DNA of 64,000 nt from Levilactobacillus enshiensis (GTDB lineage Bacteria; Bacillota; Bacilli; Lactobacillales; Lactobacillaceae). This document shows positions 25,025 to 32,757 of this stretch, piece by piece (the first letter of the stretch is position 1; every line of letters starts with the position of its first letter). The stretch covers positions 62,001 to 126,000 of the forward strand of contig NZ_SULH01000001.1 in assembly GCF_007115095.1 (NCBI RefSeq), read 5' to 3'. The position numbers and the translations under genes are program-made. The notes beneath the pieces were generated by a model, which worked only from the letters and a program-made list of their open reading frames with translations, searched no databases and was not told where the DNA came from.

Positions 25025-25428
25025 TGAGTAACACCTTCTATCTGTTATTCTAACGATAAGTAACTATCTGATTTAATCATTGATAGAATGGTTCTAACTA
25101 TGTTTAATCAACATAACGATATATAGTATAAGCACTCAACTAAAAAAAATCAACACCTGTTCAATAACTTTTAGTGAATTGCCACTTTGTAAGCGATTAA
25201 TGGTGCATTAAATTAAAAAATGGGTACAAAAAAGCCCCCATCAATCCGAGATGGAGGCAACTAGTTGATCCATAGGTTACATCTGGAATGTACAGAGCAA
25301 CTAGGCAGGCGCAAACCTGCATAGATAAGCATACCTGTTCTATCGGTGAAAAGCTAGGAAAACTTGAAAGTTCTCTAAATTAGTTTTTGATGGTAGAATG
25401 TGAGGCATCAAAAGATGAGGTGAATCGA
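25025..25428. other. Intergenic region between TetR and VOC genes
   Basis: No protein gene is visible. The left part is AT-rich and holds the TetR promoter side, with a CTATC/GATAG pair near 25061-25087. The right part contains the folded element called separately as an RNA candidate. Confidence 0.4.
25222..25345 (-). ncRNA. Candidate small RNA ending in an intrinsic terminator
   Basis: Read on the minus strand, a GCAGGTTTGCGCCTGC hairpin is followed by CTAGTTG and CAACTAG arms enclosing an ACATTCCAGATGT hairpin. A terminator GCCTCCATC/GATGGGGGC plus TTTTTT then ends near 25226. No good open reading frame fits inside (23 and 42 codons at most, no ribosome site). A standalone terminator with folded sequence ahead and no gene suggests a small RNA. 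A promoter was not identified. It resembles the layout of plasmid par antisense RNAs, but no Fst-like toxin frame was found. Confidence 0.4.
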
Positions 25429-25788
25429 ATGCAAAAAACACGTGTTATGCTCTACGTAACCGATGTCGAGCGGTCTGCGCAATTTTGGCAAGATTACTTT
25501 GAGTTATCACTGGTGTCCAAGACGCCGTTGGCAGATGGGTCACAAAATGTGGTTTTGGCAGTGAGTGCGGGGACGGAACTTTCTTTATTCTCACGTCAGT
25601 TTATTGAGAAATATTCGCCAGAGGTTTTGGATAATGTGCCTTCATTAATGTTCTTTAGTGACCGGTTTGAGGAATTGCATGACGAATTGCCTGGTGCGAC
25701 TGAAATTGTTGATGACAATGGTCAGCTGGCATTTGGTTTTCCAGATCCGGACGGTATTTATTTCGCCGTCGGACAAGCAACTGCATAA
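25429..25788 (+). CDS. VOC (glyoxalase/bleomycin resistance) family protein
   Basis: A 119-residue single VOC domain: VMLYVTDVERSAQFWQDYF at the start, a paired beta-alpha-beta middle, and FGFPDPDGIYFAVG at the end. Members bind metal or small molecules and range from dioxygenases to resistance proteins. The usual metal-binding His near the start and Glu at the end are not obvious, so a binding role is possible. ATG 25429 follows GAGGTG; the longer frame from 25387 includes an untranslated region. Terminator follows. Confidence 0.8.
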   Translation: MQKTRVMLYVTDVERSAQFWQDYFELSLVSKTPLADGSQNVVLAVSAGTELSLFSRQFIEKYSPEVLDNVPSLMFFSDRFEELHDELPGATEIVDDNGQLAFGFPDPDGIYFAVGQATA

Positions 25789-25792
25789 TTTT

Positions 25793-25826
25793 TGAAAGGT
25801 TGTGGCGTGAGTCACAACTTTTTTTG
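25793..25826 (+). terminator. Terminator after the VOC gene
   Basis: AAGGTTGTG, loop, CACAACTTTTTTT. Confidence 0.85.
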
Positions 25827-25862
25827 ACCAATAAATGCCGGTGCGACGGTAATCTCCAGCTT

Positions 25863-25919
25863 TTAGTTAGCTTTTAGTTAGTTTTTGTTGTTAAAAGCTA
25901 ACTAAAGTGCTAAGATAAT
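25863..25919 (+). promoter_or_regulatory. MarR operon promoter with a 14-bp inverted repeat
   Basis: TTAGTTAGCTTTTA (25863-25876) and TAAAAGCTAACTAA (25892-25905) are exact inverted copies, 15 bases apart. A third half-motif TTTTAGTTAG overlaps the left arm's end. A promoter TTGTTA (25888-25893), 17 bases, TAAGAT (25911-25916) overlaps the right arm. It is the likely autoregulatory operator of the MarR gene that follows. Confidence 0.78.
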
Positions 25920-25948
25920 GACACGAATTTAAAGAGGAGGTCTGAAGC

Positions 25949-26473
25949 ATGTCAGATGAAAGTCGTGACTTATTGCAAAGTTTTGGAAAATTACTACAGA
26001 ATCGAGAATTCTTGATGGTGATTGGCCATCAAGCCGGCATGGGAGGTCATGGTGGTCCTAACGGTAACGGTGGTCGAGGACAGATGCGGCTATTGCAGCT
26101 CTTGCATCACGCTAGAAACGGCATGACCAACGCAGATATTGCGGAAATTTTGGATATTCGCCCGAGTTCCGTTAGTGCGACTATCAGTCGTTTGGAAGAC
26201 ATGGGCTTGGTGGAACGGGTCCCTAGTGAAGCTGATAAGCGGGCCGTGATTGTTAAACTCAGTGATCAAGGACAAAAAATGTTTGCACAGTATGATCAAC
26301 GGGTAGATGGTTTGTCTGAAAAGTTATTCGGTGGCTTAGATGAAAATGAACAGGCGGATTTACAACGTTTATTGACGAAATTGAGTCATCAAGTGAGTGA
26401 TTTGGATTGGGGAGATTTAAACCATCGCGGAAACGATTGGCCCCATCATGGTTTTGGGCCCCGCTGGTTTTAA
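25949..26473 (+). CDS. MarR family transcriptional regulator
   Basis: A 174-residue regulator. A winged helix spans about residues 45-120 (MTNADIAEILDIRPSSVSATISRLEDMGLVERVPSEADKRAVIVKLSDQG). A Gly/Asn/His-rich linker (GMGGHGGPNGNGGRGQ) precedes it, and the tail is rich in Trp, His and Gly. The glycine-rich insert is unusual; its purpose is unknown. AGGAGG precedes the ATG. First gene of an operon with an ABC exporter, which it probably represses until a drug or stress ligand binds. Confidence 0.9.
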   Translation: MSDESRDLLQSFGKLLQNREFLMVIGHQAGMGGHGGPNGNGGRGQMRLLQLLHHARNGMTNADIAEILDIRPSSVSATISRLEDMGLVERVPSEADKRAVIVKLSDQGQKMFAQYDQRVDGLSEKLFGGLDENEQADLQRLLTKLSHQVSDLDWGDLNHRGNDWPHHGFGPRWF

Positions 26474-26500
26474 TCACGTTTGAAATGAGGCGTAAGAGAG

Positions 26501-28270
26501 ATGGAACGAAGAGTAGCAGCACCAAGTGTTAAACGGTCCCGAGTTGGGAGCAAATTCGATTTTAAAGGTTTTATGCATTTGATTCGCCAAACTAAGCCGA
26601 AGTATTGGCAATTGTGGGTGGGACTGGGCCTAGGGGCATTGGCCACGGGGGCCCAACTAGCCGTTCCCAAGTTGGCCCAATCCTTAATCAACGGGTTGGG
26701 CCATGCGCTAAATCAGCCGTTGCTGATTGGCGTAATTGTTTTATTCATTGTCAGTGCCTTAGTGAGTGCCTTTTCGGGTGCCTTACTCGGATTCTTCGGT
26801 GAAAACGTGGTTGCCCGGTTGCGAGAGATTCTGTGGCAAAAGCTGGTCCGGCTCCGGGTAAGTTATTTTGATAGCGTTAAGACCGGGGAAATGACCTCGC
26901 GACTCGTTAACGATACTATGCAGATCAAAGACTTGTTAGCCAATTCGTTCCCACAAATGGTAACTGCCCTCCTGCAACTTGGTGGGGCACTCGTCATCAT
27001 GTTATTCATGGACTGGAAGATGACGGCCATTATGTTTATTGCTGTGCCATTGATGATGTTAGTCATGTTTCCCATTATGCGTCTGAGTAATAAGATTGGA
27101 CATCAACGTCAAGATACCATGGCAGCGTTCAGTGGAGCAACCAATGAAACGTTGGGTGAAATCCGGTTGGTCAAGTCCTCCAATGCAGAGAGTTACGAAA
27201 CACAGACTGGTAGTCAACAGATTGGGCGCCTTTATCAGATTGGACTAAAGGAAGCCATTTACGATGCTATTGCGGGTCCGGTCATGACGACAAGTATGTT
27301 AGCGGTTTTTGTGGGTGTCCTGGCTTACGCAGCGGCGCGAGTTTCGGCGGGCACCATGAGCATGGGGACGATGTTCTCATTTCTGATGTACTTGTTCCAA
27401 ATCATCGGCCCAGCGGGGACCCTGGCGCGCTTCTTCACGACGCTGTCAAAGGCCAGTGGTTCTACTGAACGAGTTCGGGATTTACTTGCCGAACCGGAAG
27501 AACAATTGTTGACGGGGGTAACACAATCCGTCAGCGACCAAGCTTTGGCAATGGAACACGTTGATTTTGCCTACGATGATGATGGTGAAATGATTTTGCA
27601 TGATGTGAATTTTGAGGCCAAACCGAACTCGGTAGTGGCTTTTGCGGGACCATCTGGTGGTGGCAAGTCGACGATCTTTGGACTGCTCGAACGTTATTAC
27701 CAGCCACAGAATGGCCAGATCACGATTGGAGGTCAGGACGTGGCGACTCTAAATCTGAGTGATTGGCGGTCACAGATTGGTTACGTGAGCCAGGATTCAG
27801 CCATTATGGCGGGCACAGTTCGGCATAACTTGACGTATGGTTCTGACCAAACCTATAGTGACGAGGAATTGTGGCACGTGTTGCGGTTGGCGTCGGCGGA
27901 TGAGTTTGTCAGTCATATGACCGATGGCTTGGATACACAAGTTGGTGAACGCGGGGTCAAAGTTAGTGGGGGTCAGCGCCAGCGTCTGGCGATTGCGCGG
28001 GCATTCCTACGTGATCCTAAGATTCTGTTGTTGGATGAAGCCACCGCTAGTTTGGATTCAGAATCAGAAGCGATGGTCCAACAAGCGCTTAGCCAATTGA
28101 TGAAGGGCCGCACGACATTGATTATTGCGCACCGTCTGAGTACGATTGTCGATGCAGATAATATTTACTTTGTGGAAAATGGGCACATTAGTGGTCATGG
28201 CACCCATCAGGAATTAATGGCCAGCCTGCCAATTTACAAAGATTACGTTAGAATTCAATTTAAAGAGTAG
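26501..28270 (+). CDS. ABC multidrug exporter (fused permease/ATPase, LmrA/BmrA-like)
   Basis: A 589-residue half-transporter. A six-helix membrane domain (about residues 35-325, with EILWQKLVRLRVSYFDSVKTGEMTSRL) is followed by an ATPase domain with GPSGGGKST (Walker A), YVSQDSAIMAGT (Q-loop), VSGGQRQRLAIARA (signature), ILLLDEATASLD (Walker B) and the H-loop IAHRLST. It would function as a homodimer exporting lipophilic drugs or lipids. It lies 27 bases after the MarR stop, in one operon. A terminator follows. Confidence 0.94.
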   Translation: MERRVAAPSVKRSRVGSKFDFKGFMHLIRQTKPKYWQLWVGLGLGALATGAQLAVPKLAQSLINGLGHALNQPLLIGVIVLFIVSALVSAFSGALLGFFGENVVARLREILWQKLVRLRVSYFDSVKTGEMTSRLVNDTMQIKDLLANSFPQMVTALLQLGGALVIMLFMDWKMTAIMFIAVPLMMLVMFPIMRLSNKIGHQRQDTMAAFSGATNETLGEIRLVKSSNAESYETQTGSQQIGRLYQIGLKEAIYDAIAGPVMTTSMLAVFVGVLAYAAARVSAGTMSMGTMFSFLMYLFQIIGPAGTLARFFTTLSKASGSTERVRDLLAEPEEQLLTGVTQSVSDQALAMEHVDFAYDDDGEMILHDVNFEAKPNSVVAFAGPSGGGKSTIFGLLERYYQPQNGQITIGGQDVATLNLSDWRSQIGYVSQDSAIMAGTVRHNLTYGSDQTYSDEELWHVLRLASADEFVSHMTDGLDTQVGERGVKVSGGQRQRLAIARAFLRDPKILLLDEATASLDSESEAMVQQALSQLMKGRTTLIIAHRLSTIVDADNIYFVENGHISGHGTHQELMASLPIYKDYVRIQFKE

Positions 28271-28273
28271 TCA

Positions 28274-28315
28274 GAAAAAGCGTGAATCGCGATAGAAAGC
28301 GGGACCACGCTTTTT
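28274..28315 (+). terminator. Terminator of the MarR-ABC operon
   Basis: AAAAAGCGTG and CACGCTTTTTT around a 21-base loop region. Confidence 0.85.
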
Positions 28316-28416
28316 TGCTGGTTTCAACCTGGCATTTGTTGTATCTTAATGCTTATTTATTGTTTATCAATAAATAAATGGTGTATTCTGAATTTAGACA
28401 AAAGGAGGGATCCGTC

Positions 28417-28887
28417 GTGAAACGAGAAACGTTGCTGCTAAAGTTAGCTTTAGCTGTTATCGGTTTGGTCGTCATTGGGTTGGGACTAGTTGTGGTGCCA
28501 TTTTTGGTGGATGGCACGATGCACATCCTGCACGGTTTTTCATTCGTCATGGGTGGCGGGCTATTAGTAACGTGTGGTTGTGTGCTAAATGCAATCGGGC
28601 AAGCCTACATGCTCCTACGGCGAGTTGATCAGAATACGGCTTTTTCACCGCAGTCAATTATTGCGTTCAAACGAATTAAATGGAGTGCTTATCTGGTGGC
28701 AATCGTATTCTTAGCCATGTTACCGTTAGCTTATTGGTGGGCGAACGCGGCTGATGCCCCAGGAATTCTGCTATTATCGTGTATTATTTTGGCCGTAGCG
28801 ATGACCATTGGTATCTTTGCTAGCATTCTGCAAAAATTGGTGACCAATGCGTTTGCATTTAAGACAGAAAATGAGCTGACAATATGA
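28417..28887 (+). CDS. DUF2975 membrane protein
   Basis: A 156-residue membrane protein with four predicted helices (about residues 7-30, 40-60, 90-110 and 118-140). Its pattern and its pairing with a small Cro-like regulator match DUF2975 proteins. GTG 28417 is chosen because AAAGGAGGG lies eight bases upstream. Its stop overlaps the start of the next gene (ATGA). The conserved membrane-protein/regulator pair suggests a small sensing module; function unknown. Confidence 0.8.
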   Translation: MKRETLLLKLALAVIGLVVIGLGLVVVPFLVDGTMHILHGFSFVMGGGLLVTCGCVLNAIGQAYMLLRRVDQNTAFSPQSIIAFKRIKWSAYLVAIVFLAMLPLAYWWANAADAPGILLLSCIILAVAMTIGIFASILQKLVTNAFAFKTENELTI

Positions 28888-29111
28888 TTGTAATTAATTT
28901 AGACGTGATGCTAGCGAAGCGCAAGATGACACTAACAGAACTCTCCAATGCGGTCGGCATTACCATGGCTAATTTATCAATTTTGAAAACTGGCAAAGCA
29001 CGTGCGGTTCGGTTTTCAACGCTGACGGCACTTTGCCAGGTGTTAAACTGCCAGCCGGGAGATTTGTTGGCATATCAGGAAACGAATGAAGACACAGAAA
29101 AAGGATCGTGA
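28884..29111 (+). CDS. Small Cro/C1-type HTH regulator paired with DUF2975
   Basis: A 75-residue protein that is almost entirely a helix-turn-helix of the YozG/HTH_26 type: INLDVMLAKRKMTLTELSNAVGITMANLSILKTGKARAVRFSTLTALCQVLNCQPGDLL. It is translationally coupled to the DUF2975 gene. Such pairs are common in Firmicutes; the membrane partner may control the regulator's access to DNA (inference). Confidence 0.92.
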   Translation: MIVINLDVMLAKRKMTLTELSNAVGITMANLSILKTGKARAVRFSTLTALCQVLNCQPGDLLAYQETNEDTEKGS

Positions 29112-29134
29112 CGACAACCGCCACGGTCCTTTTT
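29097..29134 (+). terminator. Terminator after the HTH gene
   Basis: AAAAAGGATCGTG and CACGGTCCTTTTT, overlapping the end of the coding region. Confidence 0.9.
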
Positions 29135-29156
29135 AGGTAGATTTTTGTTTTGCTTT

Positions 29157-30887
29157 TTACTTTTCTAACATAACGGCGTGTTTCGTGTAAACAATGTGCC
29201 AGCCCTTAGGTAAACCGGAAACGTGGTTGAACTTCCCCTTGTGTGCATGGAAGGTCATCAGTTTTGATCCGTTCTTTAAGGCGCCGGCCGTTAATTTTAG
29301 CGTCCCGTTCAGCTTAGCCGTCTTCTTGATGTTGACGTGAGCATCACGGCTTAGCTTCAATTGACCAGCCTTGGCTTGTTGGAAGTTACCCTTAATAGTG
29401 ACCTTAGTGGTTGCTAATTGAAGTTGGCCACCCTTAATTGTGACATTTCCTTTACCCAGAGCGGAAGTCGTTGCCAATTGTAAGGTCCCAGCCTTTAACA
29501 GCGTACCGCCCGTGTAGCTGTTGTTACCACTCAACGTTAAATGACCTGAACCGGTCTTCGTCAGTTGCCCCTTACCGGCAATGTTGTTCCGCCAGTTGTC
29601 CTTAGCGTTGAAACCACCTTGGCTAGCATCCATGTTGACCGTGACCTGGTCATTGAGGGCACCGTAACCGTTGGCGGCAGAGAAGAGATCTAAGCGACCC
29701 CAACCTTCAGCATCATCCATAATCGGGTAGCCAGATGGCATCCCAGTCGTGAAGAGGACATCACGTCGTTGGGCAGCATTTAGGTAAGGTAATCGTGTGG
29801 CTAAGAGCACTTCGGCTCCCTTAGGAACGCGCATGGCTTGCGTGGTGTTGCCAGTTTGACTAAAGCCATAGGTCATCCGGAAACGGTAGGCATCGCGGTT
29901 AATTTGGTAGTCTTTAAAGTCGTCGGTTGCGGAGAGTTCCTTGGTCTTCAATAGGGAATCGGTATGGGCAACGGCGTAGGCTTGCTTCATCAGTTCTTGG
30001 TTCTTAGGATCATTTAAAGTTGCAGCCGTCATGGCGGTTCCGACCATTCGGCCGCCCATTACGGCTAAAGGTGAGTGCCGACCGGCCAAAATACGGTCGT
30101 AACCAACTTCAGAGGAACGGGTAATCAATTCTTGGAACCGTTCGGGAACGGCATAAGCCAACGCTTCACCGGTTTCGAAGGCAGCAGTCGTGTGACCACT
30201 AGGGAAGTCGTAGTCGTCAGCCTTAGCAGCTGCCATCACTTTAGATAGCGCAGGGATTACTTTAACGTCACTACTTTGGCGGTAAGGACGAACGTAACGA
30301 ACGACGTGTTTGACGACACCGGTACCGGAGAATGGTGAGCTTGCAGTGGTATCCACCAGCTTAACCAGGGGACCAAGTGGTGAGGTCGTAGATGCCCAAG
30401 TTACCTTACTGTAGGGCGCATTTGCAGGAAGTGGGGTACTTGGCATGGTACTAAAGTCAGTTTTAGCATCAGCATTTTTAATGAATGCCGATGCGTAGGG
30501 CCCTAAGCCAGAAATCAGGTTGTAGCGCAGATTGCGGCGGTCGGTCAGATAGGAACGGGTGGCTTCTGCATCCGTTCGTTTCTGGGTAATGGCAGCAGAC
30601 TTACCCACGTTTTCACCTAACAGGACGGGATTCGTCGCCTTGTCGTTATTCCAGTATGTAGAGAACTCGGCCATTTCACCAATAACGGGGTTGTTGGTCT
30701 GAGTCGTGTTTTTCTTGATGTTTTGTTGGTACGTATCTACAAAGTAGCCATAAGGGGCGACGTGTGTAGAGAGATCGTCAGTCGTTGTTGCGGCGCTAGC
30801 CACGGTTGTTGCCATGGGAAGCGTCACGGCAACTAAAGAAAGAATCGTTGCGGCATGCTTGGTCCAAGTACGTTGTCTGTTTTTCAT
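29157..30887 (-). CDS. Secreted PAP2-type phosphatase with a C-terminal autotransporter-like beta-strand repeat
   Basis: A 576-residue exported protein. The signal peptide is about residues 1-33 (ending ASAATTTD). A class A acid phosphatase/PAP2 domain follows, with DDYDFPSGHTTAAFETGEAL and a later SSEVGYDRILAGRHSPLAVMGG. These supply the PSGH and the R......H motifs of vanadium-type phosphatases. After about residue 465 comes a beta-strand repeat segment (KTGSGHLTLSGNNSYTGGT, LLKAGTLQL and related GNVTIKGGQLQLA strands). That pattern is usually seen in passenger domains of Gram-negative autotransporters. No LPxTG anchor or membrane tail is present. It probably releases phosphate from organic phosphates outside the cell; the repeat may be a stalk or wall-binding part. 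Confidence 0.85.
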   Translation of the reverse strand: MKNRQRTWTKHAATILSLVAVTLPMATTVASAATTTDDLSTHVAPYGYFVDTYQQNIKKNTTQTNNPVIGEMAEFSTYWNNDKATNPVLLGENVGKSAAITQKRTDAEATRSYLTDRRNLRYNLISGLGPYASAFIKNADAKTDFSTMPSTPLPANAPYSKVTWASTTSPLGPLVKLVDTTASSPFSGTGVVKHVVRYVRPYRQSSDVKVIPALSKVMAAAKADDYDFPSGHTTAAFETGEALAYAVPERFQELITRSSEVGYDRILAGRHSPLAVMGGRMVGTAMTAATLNDPKNQELMKQAYAVAHTDSLLKTKELSATDDFKDYQINRDAYRFRMTYGFSQTGNTTQAMRVPKGAEVLLATRLPYLNAAQRRDVLFTTGMPSGYPIMDDAEGWGRLDLFSAANGYGALNDQVTVNMDASQGGFNAKDNWRNNIAGKGQLTKTGSGHLTLSGNNSYTGGTLLKAGTLQLATTSALGKGNVTIKGGQLQLATTKVTIKGNFQQAKAGQLKLSRDAHVNIKKTAKLNGTLKLTAGALKNGSKLMTFHAHKGKFNHVSGLPKGWHIVYTKHAVMLEK

Positions 30888-31053
30888 GAAAATACCTGCC
30901 TTTCAAAAGTGCGGTGACGTTTTCATTTCTGGTTACATTCACATCATAACGTAGCAATTGGAGATTGTCAGTAGGGTTAATTAAAACAATACACTAACCA
31001 AACAAAACCATTACATAGCGTTCGGAGCCAGGTCTCAGGAGGGTTGGTTAAAA

Positions 31054-31113
31054 AATTAAGTTACTTAATTACTCCAAGGGGTAAAACGATAGCGATTCGA
31101 GTTGCTATCGTTT
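31054..31113 (+). promoter_or_regulatory. Palindrome and hairpin upstream of the GH31 gene
   Basis: AATTAAGT and ACTTAATT (31054-31070) form a perfect 8-bp palindrome with one central base. AAACGATAGC (31084-31093) and GCTATCGTTT (31104-31113) form a perfect 10-bp hairpin. They lie about 60-115 bases before the gene and may be operator sites or a leader hairpin. Confidence 0.5.
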
Positions 31114-31170
31114 CGAAATAGATTTGGCTATGATAAGACAGAAATCACCAAATATTGGGAGGAAGTTCTG

Positions 31171-32736
31171 ATGATAACTTTTGATGAATTGACAGCAAGT
31201 TTGACGGCACCACTGGAGATCCCCGTTTTGGAAGATGAAGAGTGGTACGGCGGTTGTGTGGCTGATGGCTCGCAGTACCCGTTAACTCGTGAGAGTACAT
31301 ATGAGCTTGATTTGATTCATTTGGTGAATGGCAACCAGGTGGCCCCCATTTTCCTATCTACGAAGGGCCGAGCCATCTGGAGTGCGACCCCCTTCAAGTT
31401 AACGTTGGCTGATGGTGTCTTTCACATCATTACGCGCGATTCCGTCACAGTGGTCACCGGGGCTGATGGTCTTCGTGGCGCACAACAAGTGGTCGCTGAA
31501 CAGGCCTTTCAGTTGGGTAAGATGCCACCGCGGGCATTCTTTGATTTGCCCCAATGGAATACCTGGATCGAATTACTCTATCAACAGAATCAGGCTGATG
31601 TTTTAAAGTACGCGCATGGGATTGCTGATAATGGGTTTCCAGCTGGAATTATCATGATCGATGATTTGTGGGCAGACTACTATGGACGTTGGGAATTTTC
31701 TGCACGAAAGTTCCCCGATCCTCGTGCCATGGTCGATGAGCTTCACGACATGGGCTTCAAGGTCATGGTATGGGTTTGTCCGTTTGTTAGTGCGGACTCG
31801 ATGGAGTATCGTGAATTGCGCGATAAACAGATGTTGTTGCGCGAACCATCGGGTGAGCCGGCTGTCCGTGAATGGTGGAATGGTTACAGTGCCGTCTTAG
31901 ATTTGAGTAACTCAGAGACGTATGACTGGCTAAAAGGTACGCTGCAAAAGTTACAAGCCGATACTGGCGTTGATGGGTTTAAGTTCGACGCGGGTGATGC
32001 CCACTTCTACAAGGATACCGACGTTTCGGCCGGTGAGTTGAGTCCACAACAACAGACCCAACTGTGGGGGGAGTTTGGTGCAGAATTTCCTTACAACGAA
32101 TTTCGGGCCAACTACCGTAATGAAGGGGCACCGTTGGTTAATCGCCTGCAAGACAAGCGTTTTGAATGGGGCAAAGATGGCCTATCCGAGTTGATTCCGG
32201 ACACGATTGCTCAAGGCCTGCTGGGTTACTACTTCAGTTGTCCAGATATGATCGGTGGCGGTGAAATTCGTAGTTTGATTACCCTCGACCATTTTGATCA
32301 AGAGCTTATTGTCCGCTCTGCACAATGTTCGGCATTGATGCCAATGATGCAATTCTCAGTGGCGCCATGGCGGGTACTCGACCAGGAACATCTCGCCCTA
32401 TGTCGTCAAGCGGCAAAGCTTCACCAGCAATTCGCCGGTGATATTGCGACCTTAGCAGAAAATGCGGCGCAGACCGGCGCGCCAATCGTGCGCTCCATGG
32501 CTTACGACTTCGCCGAAACCAAGCGCCAATACTTGAATACACAGTTTATGCTGGGAAGCGATTTCCTGGTTGCTCCAGTCTTAGAGCAACATGCGACCCA
32601 AAAGGCCATTTACTTCCCTGCTGGCCAATGGCAATCCGTCACTGGCGAGGCCACAATCATTACAGGACCAGCTGAACGGCAAGTATCGGTAACGTTACAA
32701 TCTTTACCAGCTTACCGTAAGTTATCGTCAAATTAA
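31171..32736 (+). CDS. Glycoside hydrolase family 31 (alpha-glucosidase/alpha-xylosidase type)
   Basis: A 521-residue intracellular hydrolase without signal peptide. The GH31 barrel begins near PQWNTWIELLYQQNQADVLKYAHGI. The catalytic nucleophile is the Asp in GVDGFKFDAGD and the acid/base is probably the Asp in CPDMIGGG. A C-terminal beta domain (FLVAPVLEQ, YFPAGQWQSV) follows. ATG 31171 has GGGAGG upstream. It lies 21 bases before a GPH symporter gene, so the pair imports and cleaves an alpha-linked oligosaccharide; alpha-glucoside, alpha-xyloside and sulfoquinovoside cannot be told apart here. It is shorter than typical 700-residue GH31 enzymes. Confidence 0.87.
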   Translation: MITFDELTASLTAPLEIPVLEDEEWYGGCVADGSQYPLTRESTYELDLIHLVNGNQVAPIFLSTKGRAIWSATPFKLTLADGVFHIITRDSVTVVTGADGLRGAQQVVAEQAFQLGKMPPRAFFDLPQWNTWIELLYQQNQADVLKYAHGIADNGFPAGIIMIDDLWADYYGRWEFSARKFPDPRAMVDELHDMGFKVMVWVCPFVSADSMEYRELRDKQMLLREPSGEPAVREWWNGYSAVLDLSNSETYDWLKGTLQKLQADTGVDGFKFDAGDAHFYKDTDVSAGELSPQQQTQLWGEFGAEFPYNEFRANYRNEGAPLVNRLQDKRFEWGKDGLSELIPDTIAQGLLGYYFSCPDMIGGGEIRSLITLDHFDQELIVRSAQCSALMPMMQFSVAPWRVLDQEHLALCRQAAKLHQQFAGDIATLAENAAQTGAPIVRSMAYDFAETKRQYLNTQFMLGSDFLVAPVLEQHATQKAIYFPAGQWQSVTGEATIITGPAERQVSVTLQSLPAYRKLSSN

Positions 32737-32757
32737 GGGAAAATGGGGCGCGAGATT

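Noticed and set aside
25025-25345. Type I toxin-antitoxin (Fst/par) locus
   Set aside because: The terminator-bearing RNA candidate fits loosely, but no 25-35 residue hydrophobic toxin frame was found on either strand.
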